A stretch of DNA of 64,000 nt from Halocaridina rubra (GCA_037179515.1 JAXCGZ010021106.1:16150-80149), one strand, 5' to 3'. Positions 10,216 to 26,540 are shown, counted from the first letter of the stretch. The notes: generated from the sequence alone by a model not told the origin. Numbers and translations are program-made.

Positions 10216-13200
10216 TCTACTCCCAAAATAGAGATAATCAAGACAGATTTTCATTAGAGAATGTGTTGGCAATGATTATATTACTGTGAATATAACAACA
10301 GCTACTCTACTTTAAGTGCTGGTAATCAGCAATGTCAGTTTCATTACCACATAGGAAGAAAGAGACGCCCTTGAAAATCATACTTGATGTTCAAGGTTTA
10401 TGATGACAGTCTGGCATTAGTGAGAAAGATCCTTACTTTACGGAAATTTCATCAAGTCAGTTCCTTCTTTAGTTTCATCTGACATATTTCTACTTTTTTT
10501 TTAACTCCATTGTAAACAGAGATTTGCAGCTATCATATATATTTTATCAGAAGATTCAACACAGTGGTGTTGTCTTGCATCTCATTCCTTTCTCTTCCTT
10601 CATGGTAAAGCATAGACTTGCAACTGCCAGTCATGTATTTTCAATGTCCTTCCTTGTCATTTTCTTTTGCACATTGTATCTTTATTTTTACTTTCACTAA
10701 AATATTTCTATTTGTTATTCATTTTTTATAATTTAATCCTTTTCTTGGTTATCATGTGTTTTTTACAATGTTATTATGAACAAGGACTTGCAGCTATCCC
10801 TTTTTTTTTCAACAACTCCTCTCTCGTCAATTTCTTTTGCATCTTGTCTGTCTGCTGTGTCAGTTGTTTGCAGCTGTCATTTATGTTTTATCAGTCTATG
10901 CTCACCTTCCATTTTGTCTGTTATTACTAATTTTATAACATACACACATTGTCATTGATTTTTTAGTTGATCTGTTCCTGTCTGTCTCATATTCACACCT
11001 TAAGATTTGCTAATATATTGATACTGTCATATGTATATATTATTCAGTTCTTTATTCTCTTTATGATTTGCCTATAGTTTGCTAACATAAGGTGTTTGTC
11101 TGAGGCAACTTTTTTCTGTTATTGTAGGCATCATGACTTGAAAGATTTTATTTAGACAGCTGTATACACTAGTTCATTAGTATATAATCATATTAAGAAA
11201 AGCCTAACTTGAAGTTTTAATGTTTGACCATATTTATTGAAGCGACTTCATTTACACTTCAACTCTTGATCTCCAATGAATGGTTCACCTATAAATTGGC
11301 ATCACTGAGACCAGAGATCTTTTATACAATGCTACGTCACTCTAGCTTATTATACCAAAGTGGTCCAAAATCCACACCCCTCACTTGGCTGTTGGTATTA
11401 TACACCTTTTTCTTTTCTTTAATATATTGACTTCAGAAGAAGTATGACAACATACTTTATTTACAAGTGGAGTAAATATTCTTATTTTATACCTAAGCAG
11501 TTGATGAATGCCTCTATAGGTGTATGGCTGACTGTCAAAATTGCAATGGATGGATTATTTTTAAATAGTATTGACACTTAAAGGATTGTCTAACCATGGC
11601 TAAGCTTGCTGAAAAGGCTTTGATTTTTAATTATTGATGGCCCTTTTTAACTCCATGTATTTCCTTTATTATTGTTTAGGTTCTTGCAGTTCCCAAAGTT
11701 AATATATTTGCAGAGAAAAAACTATTAAATGGTAAATATTACTCCTTAACTATTCTACCTTCACGACGTGAGTTAATAAAAAAAGATGCTTATGCTAATG
11801 TTGGTATGATCTTTATTTCTGAAAATATTATCCCTTGATTTAGAATGAATACAAATACAGCATACTATATTTGATGATTGGTTTAGTGTTTGCATTATTG
11901 AAGTTTTGCCTATGAGCTGTCATGTAGTTTCTGAGTGGTTGTTACATCAGCTCTTGTTGAATTTTTAAGTACCAGGTCTTCATTTTAGGATGATGGCTTT
12001 GGTATTTCTTCAATACGATGCATTTGAGTCAAAGCCATGCTTCAAGGCACAAGTAACAGCTTTTGTATTCTAGATAAGGAACAAAAGATAATACTTAACT
12101 TTTTTTTTAAGGGTAAATAGCTTTTTTATTCCAAAAAGTAAAAAATTTACAGCTGATAATTGTATAATAAGAATATTGGTAGTTGAAGTAAAACAGGGGC
12201 TGTTCACATTATCCTTTGTCAAACTGCATTTGTAGGTGTGAAGGTGACATTATTTCCAAAGTTTGGGGATGTAGACTTGAGCTGTCAGGAATCTTCTGCT
12301 TACAAAGTAGAACCTGTAGTTTCTCAGTTACCCTGTCAAATGGTAAAACCTCATTGAGAGATGAAGAATATGGGGATTGACCCCAGGACTGCCCCCTGGG
12401 GGATTGTTGAGCCATTTGTAAACAAAAGGGTTCAGAAAGGGTGATCTTGGCCCATGAAGTTTACTTATGAATAAATCAACAATGATTAGTAAATAACATG
12501 TGCTCCTCAGTAAAGTACAGTAAAATTTTATTTGCTGACCTTGTTAGGTCTTTGCTAGATATGTAATGAAGCCTCTGAATAAGACGCATTTTGGTAGGGT
12601 TACTCTTGTGCACACTTTGATTGCAAGTAGGTAATATTTCTGCAAAGTATAAATACTACTTATGGTGCATCTTGGATTTGCTATACTGTTTTCAACTTCC
12701 TCTTTTTTGAATCATTGTAAAATCAGATGCATTGATAATGTATGTAGATTATGAAAAAAGAACATATAGCCACGATGATGAGTCAAAATCATCCTCATGA
12801 GTAGGAAGGACTTGTTGGCCTCTTATGACTACCCCCATATTGGGAGAGGACATCACTAGCTGAGCTGTGAATTTTGTTTTCTTTTTCTAATACTGGCATT
12901 ATTGTTAAAGAGATCATGATAATATGATATATGCCATTTTCATTCTCTTACAGAAGATATTTTACCTTATTACTCCATCATTCACTCTTCAGTTTCTTCT
13001 TTAGATTTCATCGTTCTTCCCTTTTTCAACATACTGTATTTGACTACAGTTCATGAGTTATAGATTATATTTCGTGGGTATGACGTTCATATGCAGTGTC
13101 CGCATATGGACAAAATGCATTTGTATATTGCATATCAAAATAAAGAGCTCAAGTTTGGATGTGAAAAGGATTTTCACAAGTTACTAAAGTTGCAATTATC

Positions 13201-13289
13201 CATACCAACACAGAAACCCTATTATTTATATTTCCTAGTACACAGCAATGGAAGGAACAGTATTGGGTATACAGGGGGGTAAGAATACT

Positions 13290-13435
13290 TTCTCCGTGTT
13301 CCCTTGGGTGTCGTAAAGCTTGAATAAATGAGGTGGAGCGAGGGGACCAGGAATCCCCTCCTCTGTATTTTTTTTCCCAAAGTGTCAGAGTATTTCTCTG
13401 ACTAAGCCAACTCCCCTATAAGGGGAAATATGGCT
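13290..13435 (-). repeat. SINE-like dispersed repeat, copy 2
   Basis: On the minus strand it begins TTCCCCTTATAGGGGAGTTG near 13432 and runs through the CCTGGTCCCCTCGCTCCACC block to a CTTTACGACACCCAAGGG-type end. It matches the repeat at 10111-10215 in opposite orientation and extends further at its end. Confidence 0.55.
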
Positions 13436-14164
13436 TTGGTATAGCTGGATTTATAGTCTTTATACATGACATCAGTAAAAATGGAAGTTTAAAACTTGTT
13501 CACCTCGAATCTTCACTTCACTGTTAAAATCTACAGGAATTTTTCTCATACAGATCCTCTACTTTTAGAATTATACCTTTCAGTTACAGAAAAAACTTCA
13601 TATTTTCATATGTACTACACTAGTTTTACTTTACTTTTATTTACTCTATTTATGCCAATTAAAAACAACACATGTACAGCTCTCAAACACATGGTCATAT
13701 ATAACGGAGATTTCCTTACCACAAGAATTAATTATAAATAATGAATTCTTGATTATTAATATTTCATGATACTTCAGTGTTTTAATACTTTGAGGCTAGA
13801 TATGTACCTACTACAATGAGCCATAGGTGAAAGAGAGATCCAACTGGATTCTCCTTTCTCTAAGGCCTGAGATTCTCCTAAAGGATGAGGATAGTAAGTC
13901 CAGCAGCAGTCTTGCAGCTGCTGCTCCCCACCTCATACCTACTCAGGAGGCATGACTAAAGGATAAAAATATATCTGTAATACTGGTAGGAAATAAAACA
14001 TGAAATAAGTTATGTATTTTAATGTTAAAAATGTGTTTCCCATTCAAATACAGCTCTTCCCCAGATAAATAGATAGTCTCTACACATTTCATAGCTCCTG
14101 TCTTACATGTTGCAACCTTGACTTAGTAATAATAAATCCTAGGTTCAAGTCCCAGTCATGGTAA

Positions 14165-15954
<1,790 letters not shown>

Positions 15955-17876
15955 CTATATCATTCACTCTCAGAGAGAGGGAATAGGGTAGGTATGTAAT
16001 GTTCAACATGTAAAAGACAAGAGTTACGAAGTGTGTATAGACTACATATTTATCTCGGGTGCCAGGCTACTATGTAGTTTCTAAGCATTCCAAAGCTCCT
16101 GCTCTTTAGATACTGGAGATTTACATATTCTATACTCAATTCCCTCTCAAAGAGAAAAAATAGAGTATTTATGTAAAGCTCCAATAACTAAAAGATAATA
16201 GCTTTATAAATGTGTACATGCTATATAGCAGCCTGGGGTAATATACCTAAAACTACAATAGTTCTGTATAATACTGCAAAAACTTACCTCTGCTCAATAA
16301 ATACACAGCCATTCACTGGTGGAAAACAACACAATACCTAAGATGAAGGGTATCTTGAAGAAGATACACAAAGTAAAAAATAATCTCAGAGCAGCAGCTT
16401 TTCAAATTCTTCTTTATAAATCATACTAAGAGGAAATATCAAATGTCTTCTTTTCTTTACCATTTATATCAACATTAACTCCTATTCCGCTTACTCTTGA
16501 ACGGTCACCAGGCCTCAGAGCATCTTTACCCTGGTGGAAAAAAAAAAAGATTCAAATCCCATAGTAGCTACTTAGGCTTAAAACTTCCATTTTAATAATA
16601 CCTGTATTAGTATTCTAATAATTTCCATATAAGATATAAAATAAATAGCAAAAAGACAATCACTCTTGCTTGGTAGATTTTGTGTAGAGATATGATCTTT
16701 TGATCATACACTGATGCATAGTGGTCACTCAGGGAAAAAATTTAAAGGCATAAACAGAGAGGATAAAAAGTAATGTACAACCATTAAAGCAAAACCAAAC
16801 ACAGAGGAGGCTGTCATTCTGTTGACGTTAACTAGGCAACAGTACATTTCTTAAAGGCACCATAACAACAGCTTTCCCAGGTCTTGTTTAGCAGTCATAC
16901 TAAGAAGTTGTTACTTGCTTTTATATCGAGCATTCATGTCAATCTAAACTATTATTTCTACTCTTGAGCAGTCATTATTTAGTCATAGCATCCTGAAAGA
17001 GAATGATAAAGGTCATATCTCTGCCAAAATAATTCATCCCAAACTTCAAGTGTAGCAGTCAGTGCGAATGTTTCTATTCTGTCAATACTAATTTTTACAA
17101 TTTCCATGAAAATGAAGAATAAAACCCTAAGAGAGACTTTCTCTTAAGTGATATTTTGCTTAAAAACTCATTATTCCACCTCTGCAAAGACATCCTTCTT
17201 GGAGGATACACTGATGCCTAGTCCAAGAATAACTAAGTTATTAAAACTGATATAAACAGAATGGGGAATAAGTCAAGTACATCCTTCTTTTAGCAAACAA
17301 TTGGTAACTATCATGTCTTCAAAAATAATCTGTTTCTTTGGTGACAGAGTATTTCCTTGTATTTTCCAAACAGTATGATAACAATTAACTTACAAAACTA
17401 TATGTTATATCGAACATATACCAAATCAAAATGCTTATTATATTCTTTCTGTAATGTATTTTCAATAAAAATCTTTCTTTTTCCACATTACTACCTACCT
17501 TCCAGTATGTTGGTGAATCAAATGCTTAAAGAAAGAATAAGGGAGGGCATAGGGTTAGACAGGGATAAAGTACGAGGAACAGGTGCACTGGAATCGCTTA
17601 ATGAAGAGTTGCCAGAAAAATAAGAACTAAAGAGAGTGGCTTTGTCAGTGGGAGAGCAACTTCTAGAACCATCTGAACGAATGAGAGGGGGAAAGCTTGA
17701 GTTACAGAAGTTTTTGGAGATTTGTGGCTAAGAACCAGCAACATTTATCGGCAGGATTTTCGGTAATTTATCTCCGTACTATGATCCTTGCTTTACAGGA
17801 TCCACTCAAATATTTGAATTATTACAAAAATATTGCTTATGTAGGAGCAAGAGTTGTTGCCATTTTATGTTACTAT
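15955..17876. other. Non-coding stretch containing an old local duplication
   Basis: No gene is recognised. Segments near 16390-16760 and 16870-17240 share landmarks in the same order about 475-505 bp apart (CATACTAAGA at 16424 and 16898; ACTGATGC at about 16711 and 17211), which suggests a diverged tandem duplication. A weaker pair (CTC...GAGAG followed by ATGTAA) recurs near 15960 and 16140. The ORF at 17515-17623 has no recognisable motif. Confidence 0.45.
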
Positions 17877-18385
17877 TAATCCCCTTTTGAATGAGGGTGG
17901 ACATAGACACGTTGGAGGTGGGGAATTAAGGATCGATGCCCTCTCGAACATCCTGCGGTGGGCTCGAATGCCACTGCACTACCGAGGTTCCCGTGTAGAA
18001 GCGAGATAAATGAAGGCGAAATATCAATGAATTGCATTTTTTACAGGCTTTATCCAGATGTTTTTATGCCAAAAAAGTAATCTCATAGTTGTCACAAGAG
18101 ACTCAGTGAATATAAAGCCATGGCTCCCTCCGAGCCCCAAAGGTGGTGTGAAGAGCTCGCCTTCTCATAAGGCATTTAGGGAGGAGAGGATGGTTGAAGC
18201 TATCAAGCCAGTTTCAGTCTCACATAAAACTTAGTGAGTACACCATTATATATAGTTTTTTTTTTACGATTCTTGTATTGCTATCAATCCCATTTTAAAT
18301 GGTTGTAAACATAGACAGGTTGGAGCTGAGGAATAAAGACTGGATATATGTCTGAATGCCCTACGGTGAGCTTGAACAAGGGTTT
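17877..18385 (+). repeat. Two copies of a dispersed AATCCCC repeat
   Basis: Blocks at about 17877-18000 and 18285-18385 both run TAATCCC-TTTT-AATG-GGTG/TGT-ACATAGACA-GTTGGA, then CTGCGGTGGGCTCGAA or CTACGGTGAGCTTGAA. A third copy lies at 22487-22640. The sequence between (18001-18284) is unassigned. It is probably an old SINE-type repeat. Confidence 0.5.
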
Positions 18386-18759
18386 TTTTTTTTTTATTTA
18401 TTCAGATAACTGTACATGGGGACATGTGCACATGGGCACTCCCAGTCATATTGCAGTTGATAACATTACAATCTATGTGGTTATGTATAAATAACATACT
18501 AATAGAATTTGCAATTAATTTAAAATATCATAGCAAGTAATTAATAATAAAATATAGTGTAATAATTGAAGAGTACTTGAAGAGTAATCATTGTGACAAT
18601 ATTTTCAATAGCCCTTGTTGAGTGCTATCATTTAAATTCCGTTTTACTTTTCAACAGTACTACTGCAGACAATTTGAAGCAGATATAGAATAACAATTTT
18701 CAGGTTAGAATAATAAGTAGGTACATACATATATATATACACACACATACATCGAAAAA
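18386..18759. other. Non-coding stretch upstream of the CR1-like element
   Basis: It begins with a poly-T run (18384-18397), possibly the reversed A-tail of a retroposed sequence, and ends in a short (TA)n/(CA)n stretch (18728-18750) against the truncated 5' end of the CR1-like element. No gene is recognised. Confidence 0.5.
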
Positions 18760-19272
18760 ATGAAAGACGTTGTGATGGAAAGGGCAAACCCACTCATCAG
18801 ACAGGCACTTGATAAGGAGAAGACAGTGGTAATCTCAGGCATAAGTGAATCCCAGGAGCCAACATGGCAGGGGAGACTTGAAGAAAATAAAGCTAGGGTT
18901 GTAGACCTGATAAGAAAGCTTGGAGTAGTATGTGGTCCTGAGGATATTGTAAACATACACCAACTAGGTAAATATTCGAGGGAAGGAAAGCCGAGACCAA
19001 CAAAAGTAACCTTTGAGAGAGGGGAGACATGTAGGGAAATATTGTTGAGAAAAAAAAGTCTAAAAGACCTTCAAGAATGCAAAGAAGTGTTCATTAGACG
19101 ATACAGAACACAGGAAGAGATGGGAAAGATCAAAAACTTGTTGCAAGAGGCAAGAAGGTTAAATGATGGAAGAAATGAAGAAGAGAAGAAAAATTTTCGT
19201 TACGGAATACTTCCAGACAAAGGGGAGATAAAGAAGATAATGACAGAAGATCAGGGGATGGGGCCTCATTAA
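18760..19272 (+). CDS. ORF1 C-terminal part, RRM-like nucleic-acid-binding protein
   Basis: This is a 170-codon open frame ending at TAA 19270-19272. VVISGISESQEPTW and RPTKVTFERGETCREILLRK, then EVFIRRYRTQEEMGKI, follow the strand pattern of the RRM-type ORF1 proteins of CR1/L1-like elements. The basic and acidic tail (EARRLNDGRNEEEKKNFRYG) is charged. The protein would coat element RNA and act as a chaperone. The N-terminal half is missing because the copy is 5'-truncated at the TA/CA repeat, so the ATG at 18760 is probably an internal Met. ORF2 follows in the -1 frame with about 90 nt of overlap. Confidence 0.7.
   Translation: MKDVVMERANPLIRQALDKEKTVVISGISESQEPTWQGRLEENKARVVDLIRKLGVVCGPEDIVNIHQLGKYSREGKPRPTKVTFERGETCREILLRKKSLKDLQECKEVFIRRYRTQEEMGKIKNLLQEARRLNDGRNEEEKKNFRYGILPDKGEIKKIMTEDQGMGPH
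19191..19197 (+). promoter_or_regulatory. Candidate -1 ribosomal frameshift site joining ORF1 to ORF2
   Basis: The heptamer AAATTTT is phased A AAT TTT in the ORF1 frame, a form allowed by the X XXY YYZ rule. The -1 frame has a TGA at 19176-19178 and is open from 19179 into ORF2, and ORF1 stops at 19270-19272. ORF2 has no ATG before its conserved N terminus. A short hairpin (GGAA/TTCC, 19204-19214) starts 6 nt downstream. I see no strong pseudoknot. Confidence 0.4.
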
Positions 19273-19274
19273 GA

Positions 19275-22097
19275 TTGTTATACACAAATGCTGATGGATT
19301 AGCTGGTAAGGCAGTAGAATTAAAAGATAGGATTCACAACAGTAAGGCAGATATAGTAGCAATTACAGAGACTAAGTTGAGTGAGGACATAAACAGTGTC
19401 ACAGTTTTTCCTAAGGGCTTCAGAATACTAAGGGTCGAAAGATCTGAGAGGACTGGTGGAGGGATAGCACTGCTCATAAGTGAGAGGATTCAAGTTGAAG
19501 AGATAAACTTGGCTATAGAAAGTGAGTTCAGGGAATTTCTTGTTGCTCGCATAAATACTGGGTCAGAGAGCATTATAATAACTGTTGTATACAACCCACC
19601 AAGGAACCAAAATAGGCTTGAAATTTATGAGGAAAGTCATATAGGTACGATTGAAGTCATAAACTCAGTTGTTAACATGGCGCGGGAGAAAAAATGTAGG
19701 ATTTTGATTATGGGAGACTTTAATCATAAAGAGATAGATTGGATAAATCTTGACCCACACAGTGGTGAGGACTCCTTTGGGGCAAGATTCCTAGATTGCG
19801 TACAAGGGAATTTCCTACACCAACATGTAATGGAACCAACAAGAGCCAGGGGTGGGGATGAGCCATCACTACTTGATCTGGTGTTCACAGATAATGTGTT
19901 GGATATTGAAAATATTGAGTATGAACCACCAATTGGAAAGAGTGACCACTGTGTGTTGTTGATGGAGTATATCATTGAAGACATTCTTCCTGAGAGTAGA
20001 GGCACTGAGGACATGAGGAGGAACTATCAGAAAGGAGATTACATCAAAATGAATGAGCTTTTTGCAGTTATTGACTGGAGAACCTTATTTTACAACAAAT
20101 CTGTACAAGAAATGTATGACATCTTTTGTGAGAAATATGGGAAGATTGTAGATTGCTGCATACCTGTCACCAAAGTAGGTGTAATTCATGCCAGAGAGAA
20201 ATGGTTCGATAATGGGTGTAAAAGAGCTAAGGAGTGGAGAGACAAATGCTGGAAAAGGTATAGGAGGAGAAAAAACATAAATGCCTGGCAAACCTACAAA
20301 AGAGCAAGAAATGACTACCTAAGTAAAAGGAGAGAGGCAGAGAAAGATTATGAGAGGGACATCACCAGGAAGGCGAAAGAAAATCCCAAGCTTTTCCACA
20401 GCTTTATCAGAGGAAAACTGAAGGTAAAAGAACAGGTTTTAAGGCTAAAGAGAGCGGATGGAAGCATCACTGAGACGGACGAAGAGATCTGCAAAGAATT
20501 GAACAAGGAGTTTCAGTCAGTATTTACAGTAGAAAATACCCCACCCCCTCAGATTGCAGTGATAGAAGCTCAAGGGCCGGTATTAGAGAACATCAACCTT
20601 ACAGCCACAGAGGTATGCAAAGCGCTGATGGATTTAGATGTTCATAAAGCTACAGGTCCTGATGACATATCCCCTCATGTGCTTAAAAAATGCGCAAACA
20701 CAATATCAGTGGCACTAAGTATCATATTTAAGGAGTCATTGGAGTCGGGGGAGATTCCAAGATGCTGGAAACAAGCAAATGTGATACCTATCTTCAAAAA
20801 GGGAAGGAGGGATACGGCTCTGAACTATAGACCAGTTTCCTTGACCAGCATAGTTTGCAAAGTTATGGAGAAACTACTAAGGAAACATATCTCTCTTCAC
20901 TTGGAATCCTTCAACTTTTTGTCAGTGAGGCAACATGGCTTCAGAGAAGGAAGATCAACAGTAACAAACTTATTAGAATTTTATGATGAGGTAAGCCAAA
21001 TCTTACAGGAAAGAGAGGGCTGGGCAGATTGCATATTCCTAGACTTCCAGAAAGCGTTTGACACTGTTCCACATGGGAGACTTATTAGGAAGCTGCAATC
21101 AATGGCTAGAATAGGTGGAAATGTCTTGGAATGGATAAAAACTTACTTAGAAGGAAGGGAACAGAGGGTTAGAGTAAGACACTCAGTGTCTGAATGGAGA
21201 AGAGTTAGTAGTGGAGTTCCACAGGGTTCAGTTTTAGGGCCACTTTTGTTCCTTGTATATGTAAATGACCTACCAGAGTCTGTAAATTCATTCATGAATA
21301 TGTTTGCAGATGATGCAAAGATTGTGAAGAAAGTAAAAAACGAGAACAATGGTAGAGAACTTCAGGAGGATCTAAATAATCTGCATGAGTGGTCAGAAAA
21401 GTGGCTAATGAAATTCAATACCTCAAAATGTAAGGTAATGAGAATGGGTACAAGTGCAAGAAGGCCCAAGCTTGACTACTCGGTGGCTGGAGTACAACTT
21501 CAGGAGACAGAAAATGAGAGAGATCTAGGAGTAAACATATTGGCAGATTTGTCTCCAGAAATACATATAAATGGCGTAGTAAGGGCAGCATATGCATTCT
21601 TATCAAATGTAAGGGTAGCCTTCAGGCACATGGACAAGGAAATGTTCAGAAATATTTATGTAACCTATGTGAGGCCAAAACTCGAATATGCAGCCCCCTT
21701 TTGGAATCCGCACTTGAAAAAGCACATAGCTAAGCTTGAAAAAGTTCAAAGACATGCCACGAAACTGGTGCCAGAAATACGCAATCTCGGTTATGATGAG
21801 AGGCTGAGGGAATTAGACTTGCCATCACTCGAAGCTAGAAGAGTAAGGGGGGATATGGTGACAGTCTTTAAATTCCTTCATGGTTATGATAGAGTGGATA
21901 GGGATCGATACTTCGATATGGCTGGCTCTAGAACTAGAGGTCATAGTTTGAAGCTTCGGAAGAAAACTTGTTTGCAGGATGTAAGGAAATACTTTTTCAG
22001 TGTAAGAGTAGTTGATAATTGGAATTCGCTAAGCGAGGAGGTAGTTAATGCTACCTCAATCCATAGTTTTAAGGACAGGTATGATAAGTATCACTAA
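19275..22097 (+). CDS. CR1/L2-like ORF2: AP endonuclease plus reverse transcriptase
   Basis: The open frame of 940 codons has no internal stop. Residues 1-235 form an exonuclease-endonuclease-phosphatase domain: LLYTNADGL at the start, ITETKLSED (catalytic Glu, about residue 35), MGDFNHKEIDW (Asp-Asn, about 146) and GKSDHCVLL (Asp-His, about 220). A basic linker follows (residues 290-400). RT motifs are NYRPVSLTSIVCKVMEKL (about 515), FLDFQKAFDTVP (about 588), GVPQGSVLGPLLF (about 646) and MFADDAKIV (catalytic Asp pair, about 677). The C terminus ends SFKDRYDKYH. No ATG opens the frame: base 19275 is TTG, and the frame is open from 19179, so entry by -1 frameshift or reinitiation after ORF1 is likely. 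The protein nicks target DNA and copies element RNA. Confidence 0.92.
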   Translation: MLYTNADGLAGKAVELKDRIHNSKADIVAITETKLSEDINSVTVFPKGFRILRVERSERTGGGIALLISERIQVEEINLAIESEFREFLVARINTGSESIIITVVYNPPRNQNRLEIYEESHIGTIEVINSVVNMAREKKCRILIMGDFNHKEIDWINLDPHSGEDSFGARFLDCVQGNFLHQHVMEPTRARGGDEPSLLDLVFTDNVLDIENIEYEPPIGKSDHCVLLMEYIIEDILPESRGTEDMRRNYQKGDYIKMNELFAVIDWRTLFYNKSVQEMYDIFCEKYGKIVDCCIPVTKVGVIHAREKWFDNGCKRAKEWRDKCWKRYRRRKNINAWQTYKRARNDYLSKRREAEKDYERDITRKAKENPKLFHSFIRGKLKVKEQVLRLKRADGSITETDEEICKELNKEFQSVFTVENTPPPQIAVIEAQGPVLENINLTATEVCKALMDLDVHKATGPDDISPHVLKKCANTISVALSIIFKESLESGEIPRCWKQANVIPIFKKGRRDTALNYRPVSLTSIVCKVMEKLLRKHISLHLESFNFLSVRQHGFREGRSTVTNLLEFYDEVSQILQEREGWADCIFLDFQKAFDTVPHGRLIRKLQSMARIGGNVLEWIKTYLEGREQRVRVRHSVSEWRRVSSGVPQGSVLGPLLFLVYVNDLPESVNSFMNMFADDAKIVKKVKNENNGRELQEDLNNLHEWSEKWLMKFNTSKCKVMRMGTSARRPKLDYSVAGVQLQETENERDLGVNILADLSPEIHINGVVRAAYAFLSNVRVAFRHMDKEMFRNIYVTYVRPKLEYAAPFWNPHLKKHIAKLEKVQRHATKLVPEIRNLGYDERLRELDLPSLEARRVRGDMVTVFKFLHGYDRVDRDRYFDMAGSRTRGHSLKLRKKTCLQDVRKYFFSVRVVDNWNSLSEEVVNATSIHSFKDRYDKYH

Positions 22098-22172
22098 GTC
22101 TAAAAATGGAACCGATCAGGAGACGGGAAGATACGAGCTTTGGGCTCTTTCCCGTAAACACAATTAGGTAAT

Positions 22173-22294
<122 letters not shown>

Positions 22295-22486
22295 TGCATT
22301 AATTAGATGAGCAATAGAAACACCACTGGGTCTAATGCTCTAACCACTATACTACATATGGAGAATTACTCTGAATATAAACTGAACTTGTAGAGAAAAA
22401 CACTATAAAATAAAAAAGGTCAAATGACAAATATTGGAAAACATTATACACCTCTGTCATATAGTTTTGCTGCTTATATGTATAAT

Positions 22487-22640
22487 TAATCCCCATTTAT
22501 ATGGGGGTAGACACATACAGGTTGAAGCAGGAGATTTAAGGTTGAAATGCTCTTCATAATGCCCCAGGGTGGGCATAAAAGCGAGTTTATTGCTTCCTGA
22601 GTTGAATTCTCTTACTACTGCACTCCCATGGTCCCCATCT
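22487..22640 (+). repeat. Third copy of the AATCCCC dispersed repeat
   Basis: TTAATCCCCATTTATATGGG, then AGACACATACAGGTTGAAGC and CCCCAGGGTGGGC, match in order the repeats near 17877 and 18285. The flanking 22292-22486 and 22641-22787 contain nothing recognisable. Confidence 0.5.
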
Positions 22641-22784
22641 AGCTTTCAATTATTTACTTGCTAAATTTACAGAAAAGCTCTACACTGGTAATGAATTGCT
22701 GTCTGTCAGGGGTTCCAAATCAAGAAACAAATAAACAAATAAAATATAAGTCCTTTATTTTCACAAGATATACAATGGGTACTC

Positions 22785-25345
<2,561 letters not shown>

Positions 25346-25361
25346 TTCTATTCTACCCAAT

Positions 25362-25576
25362 AGGGTGGGTGTATATATAATGCATAATGGTGATGATCTT
25401 TTCTTATCATAATCCTCTTTGTACTGGTGGAAGAAGCCTCCGCGGGTGCTTATTTACTATACTTAAAAAAAAAAAATTTAGTAAATAAGCGCCCGAGGAG
25501 GCTTCTTCCATCAGTACAAAGAGGATTACGATAAGAAAATATCATCATCATTATACATTATATATACATCCACCCT
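25362..25576. repeat. Perfect-looking hairpin: 97-bp inverted arms, 21-bp A-rich spacer
   Basis: The arms 25362-25458 and 25480-25576 are inverted complements around an A-rich spacer, with few mismatches. Part of one arm (GTACAAAGAGGATTACGATA) recurs beside (TA)n at 44090-44115, so this is an interspersed fold-back sequence and not a local accident. Confidence 0.85.
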
Positions 25577-26045
25577 ACCTCTGTCAAATGTCTATCTAAT
25601 CTACATTTGAAGGTGTCTACGTAATAAATTCAGAATCTGAATTCCAGATCAAAACTTAGCACGAGGGTCTGCAGCTCTCTTTTTTCTCTCTTACTTTATT
25701 TAATTTTCGTGATTTTCCCTCCAATTCCCTTATATCCTTAATCCCCTCCCTTTTTTCCCCCTCCTATCCTATCCCATCCTAAAAAAATAAATATAAAAAA
25801 AAAGTATTGGATTTATTATCCTACTAGGAATACTCTACGGTATTACCAAGCCAATTTTCACCAATTTCCCTTCTGAACTTAAATTTATCAAGATTATATC
25901 CATTACCCATTATGAGTTCTGATTTGATCATGAGTTTTTAAAACTTTATTAATATCACCCTTGTTAATCCCTTTAAACCATTTATACACCTCAATCATAT
26001 CCCCCCTAACTCTGTGCCTCTCTAGAGAATGTAGATTAAGTTTTT
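25577..26045 (-). pseudogene. CR1-like RT C-terminal relic
   Basis: On the minus strand, aligned with the better copy at 46886, it encodes the region between thumb and end of CR1-type ORF2: [17 protein letters not shown], then [17 protein letters not shown], with stops and frame changes. About 180 bp of T/C-rich sequence (25626-25806) is inserted in it relative to the other copies. It is joined to the family-B repeat at 26046. Confidence 0.55.
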
Positions 26046-26540
26046 TTAATGTCATATGGTAGATTTAGGCATTGCAAAATTAATTTTTTTTTTCGTTTTT
26101 TAGTCTTGCTTTGGTTATTTATAATTCTTATTTTATCTTTGTATACATTTGCAGATAGAGATTCGTTCTCCTGCATCCTCCTCCTCTTCTACCACATAAG
26201 TTACTTGCTCACTGCCACCATGCATGTCCCAGTGTACTGTATAACTGTTGCCCACTGTATAATAAAGTATAGTAATGTATGTTAATATCTGGCTGTAAAG
26301 TGAATATGAATATATTTTGCATACTCTTAAAAATAGGTACAGGGCTTTCTGCTTTGCTATGTAGTAATAAAATAGTTTTTTACTAATCTTATATCTTTGG
26401 CATGGTGTGTCTATGTAAGGTTTGGAACGTATCTATGCCCTTTATCATTGTTTCCTATGGAAAAAAACTCGTTTTTTCACGTGATTTTCCATTTACCCGA
26501 CACTTCTGAGAACCTATGTAGGCGTTATTCTGAGAACTAA

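Noticed and set aside
10667..10958. 87-codon hydrophobic ORF as a membrane protein
   Set aside because: T-rich low-complexity DNA gives Phe/Leu/Ser-rich peptides by chance. It has no start context or homologous motif.
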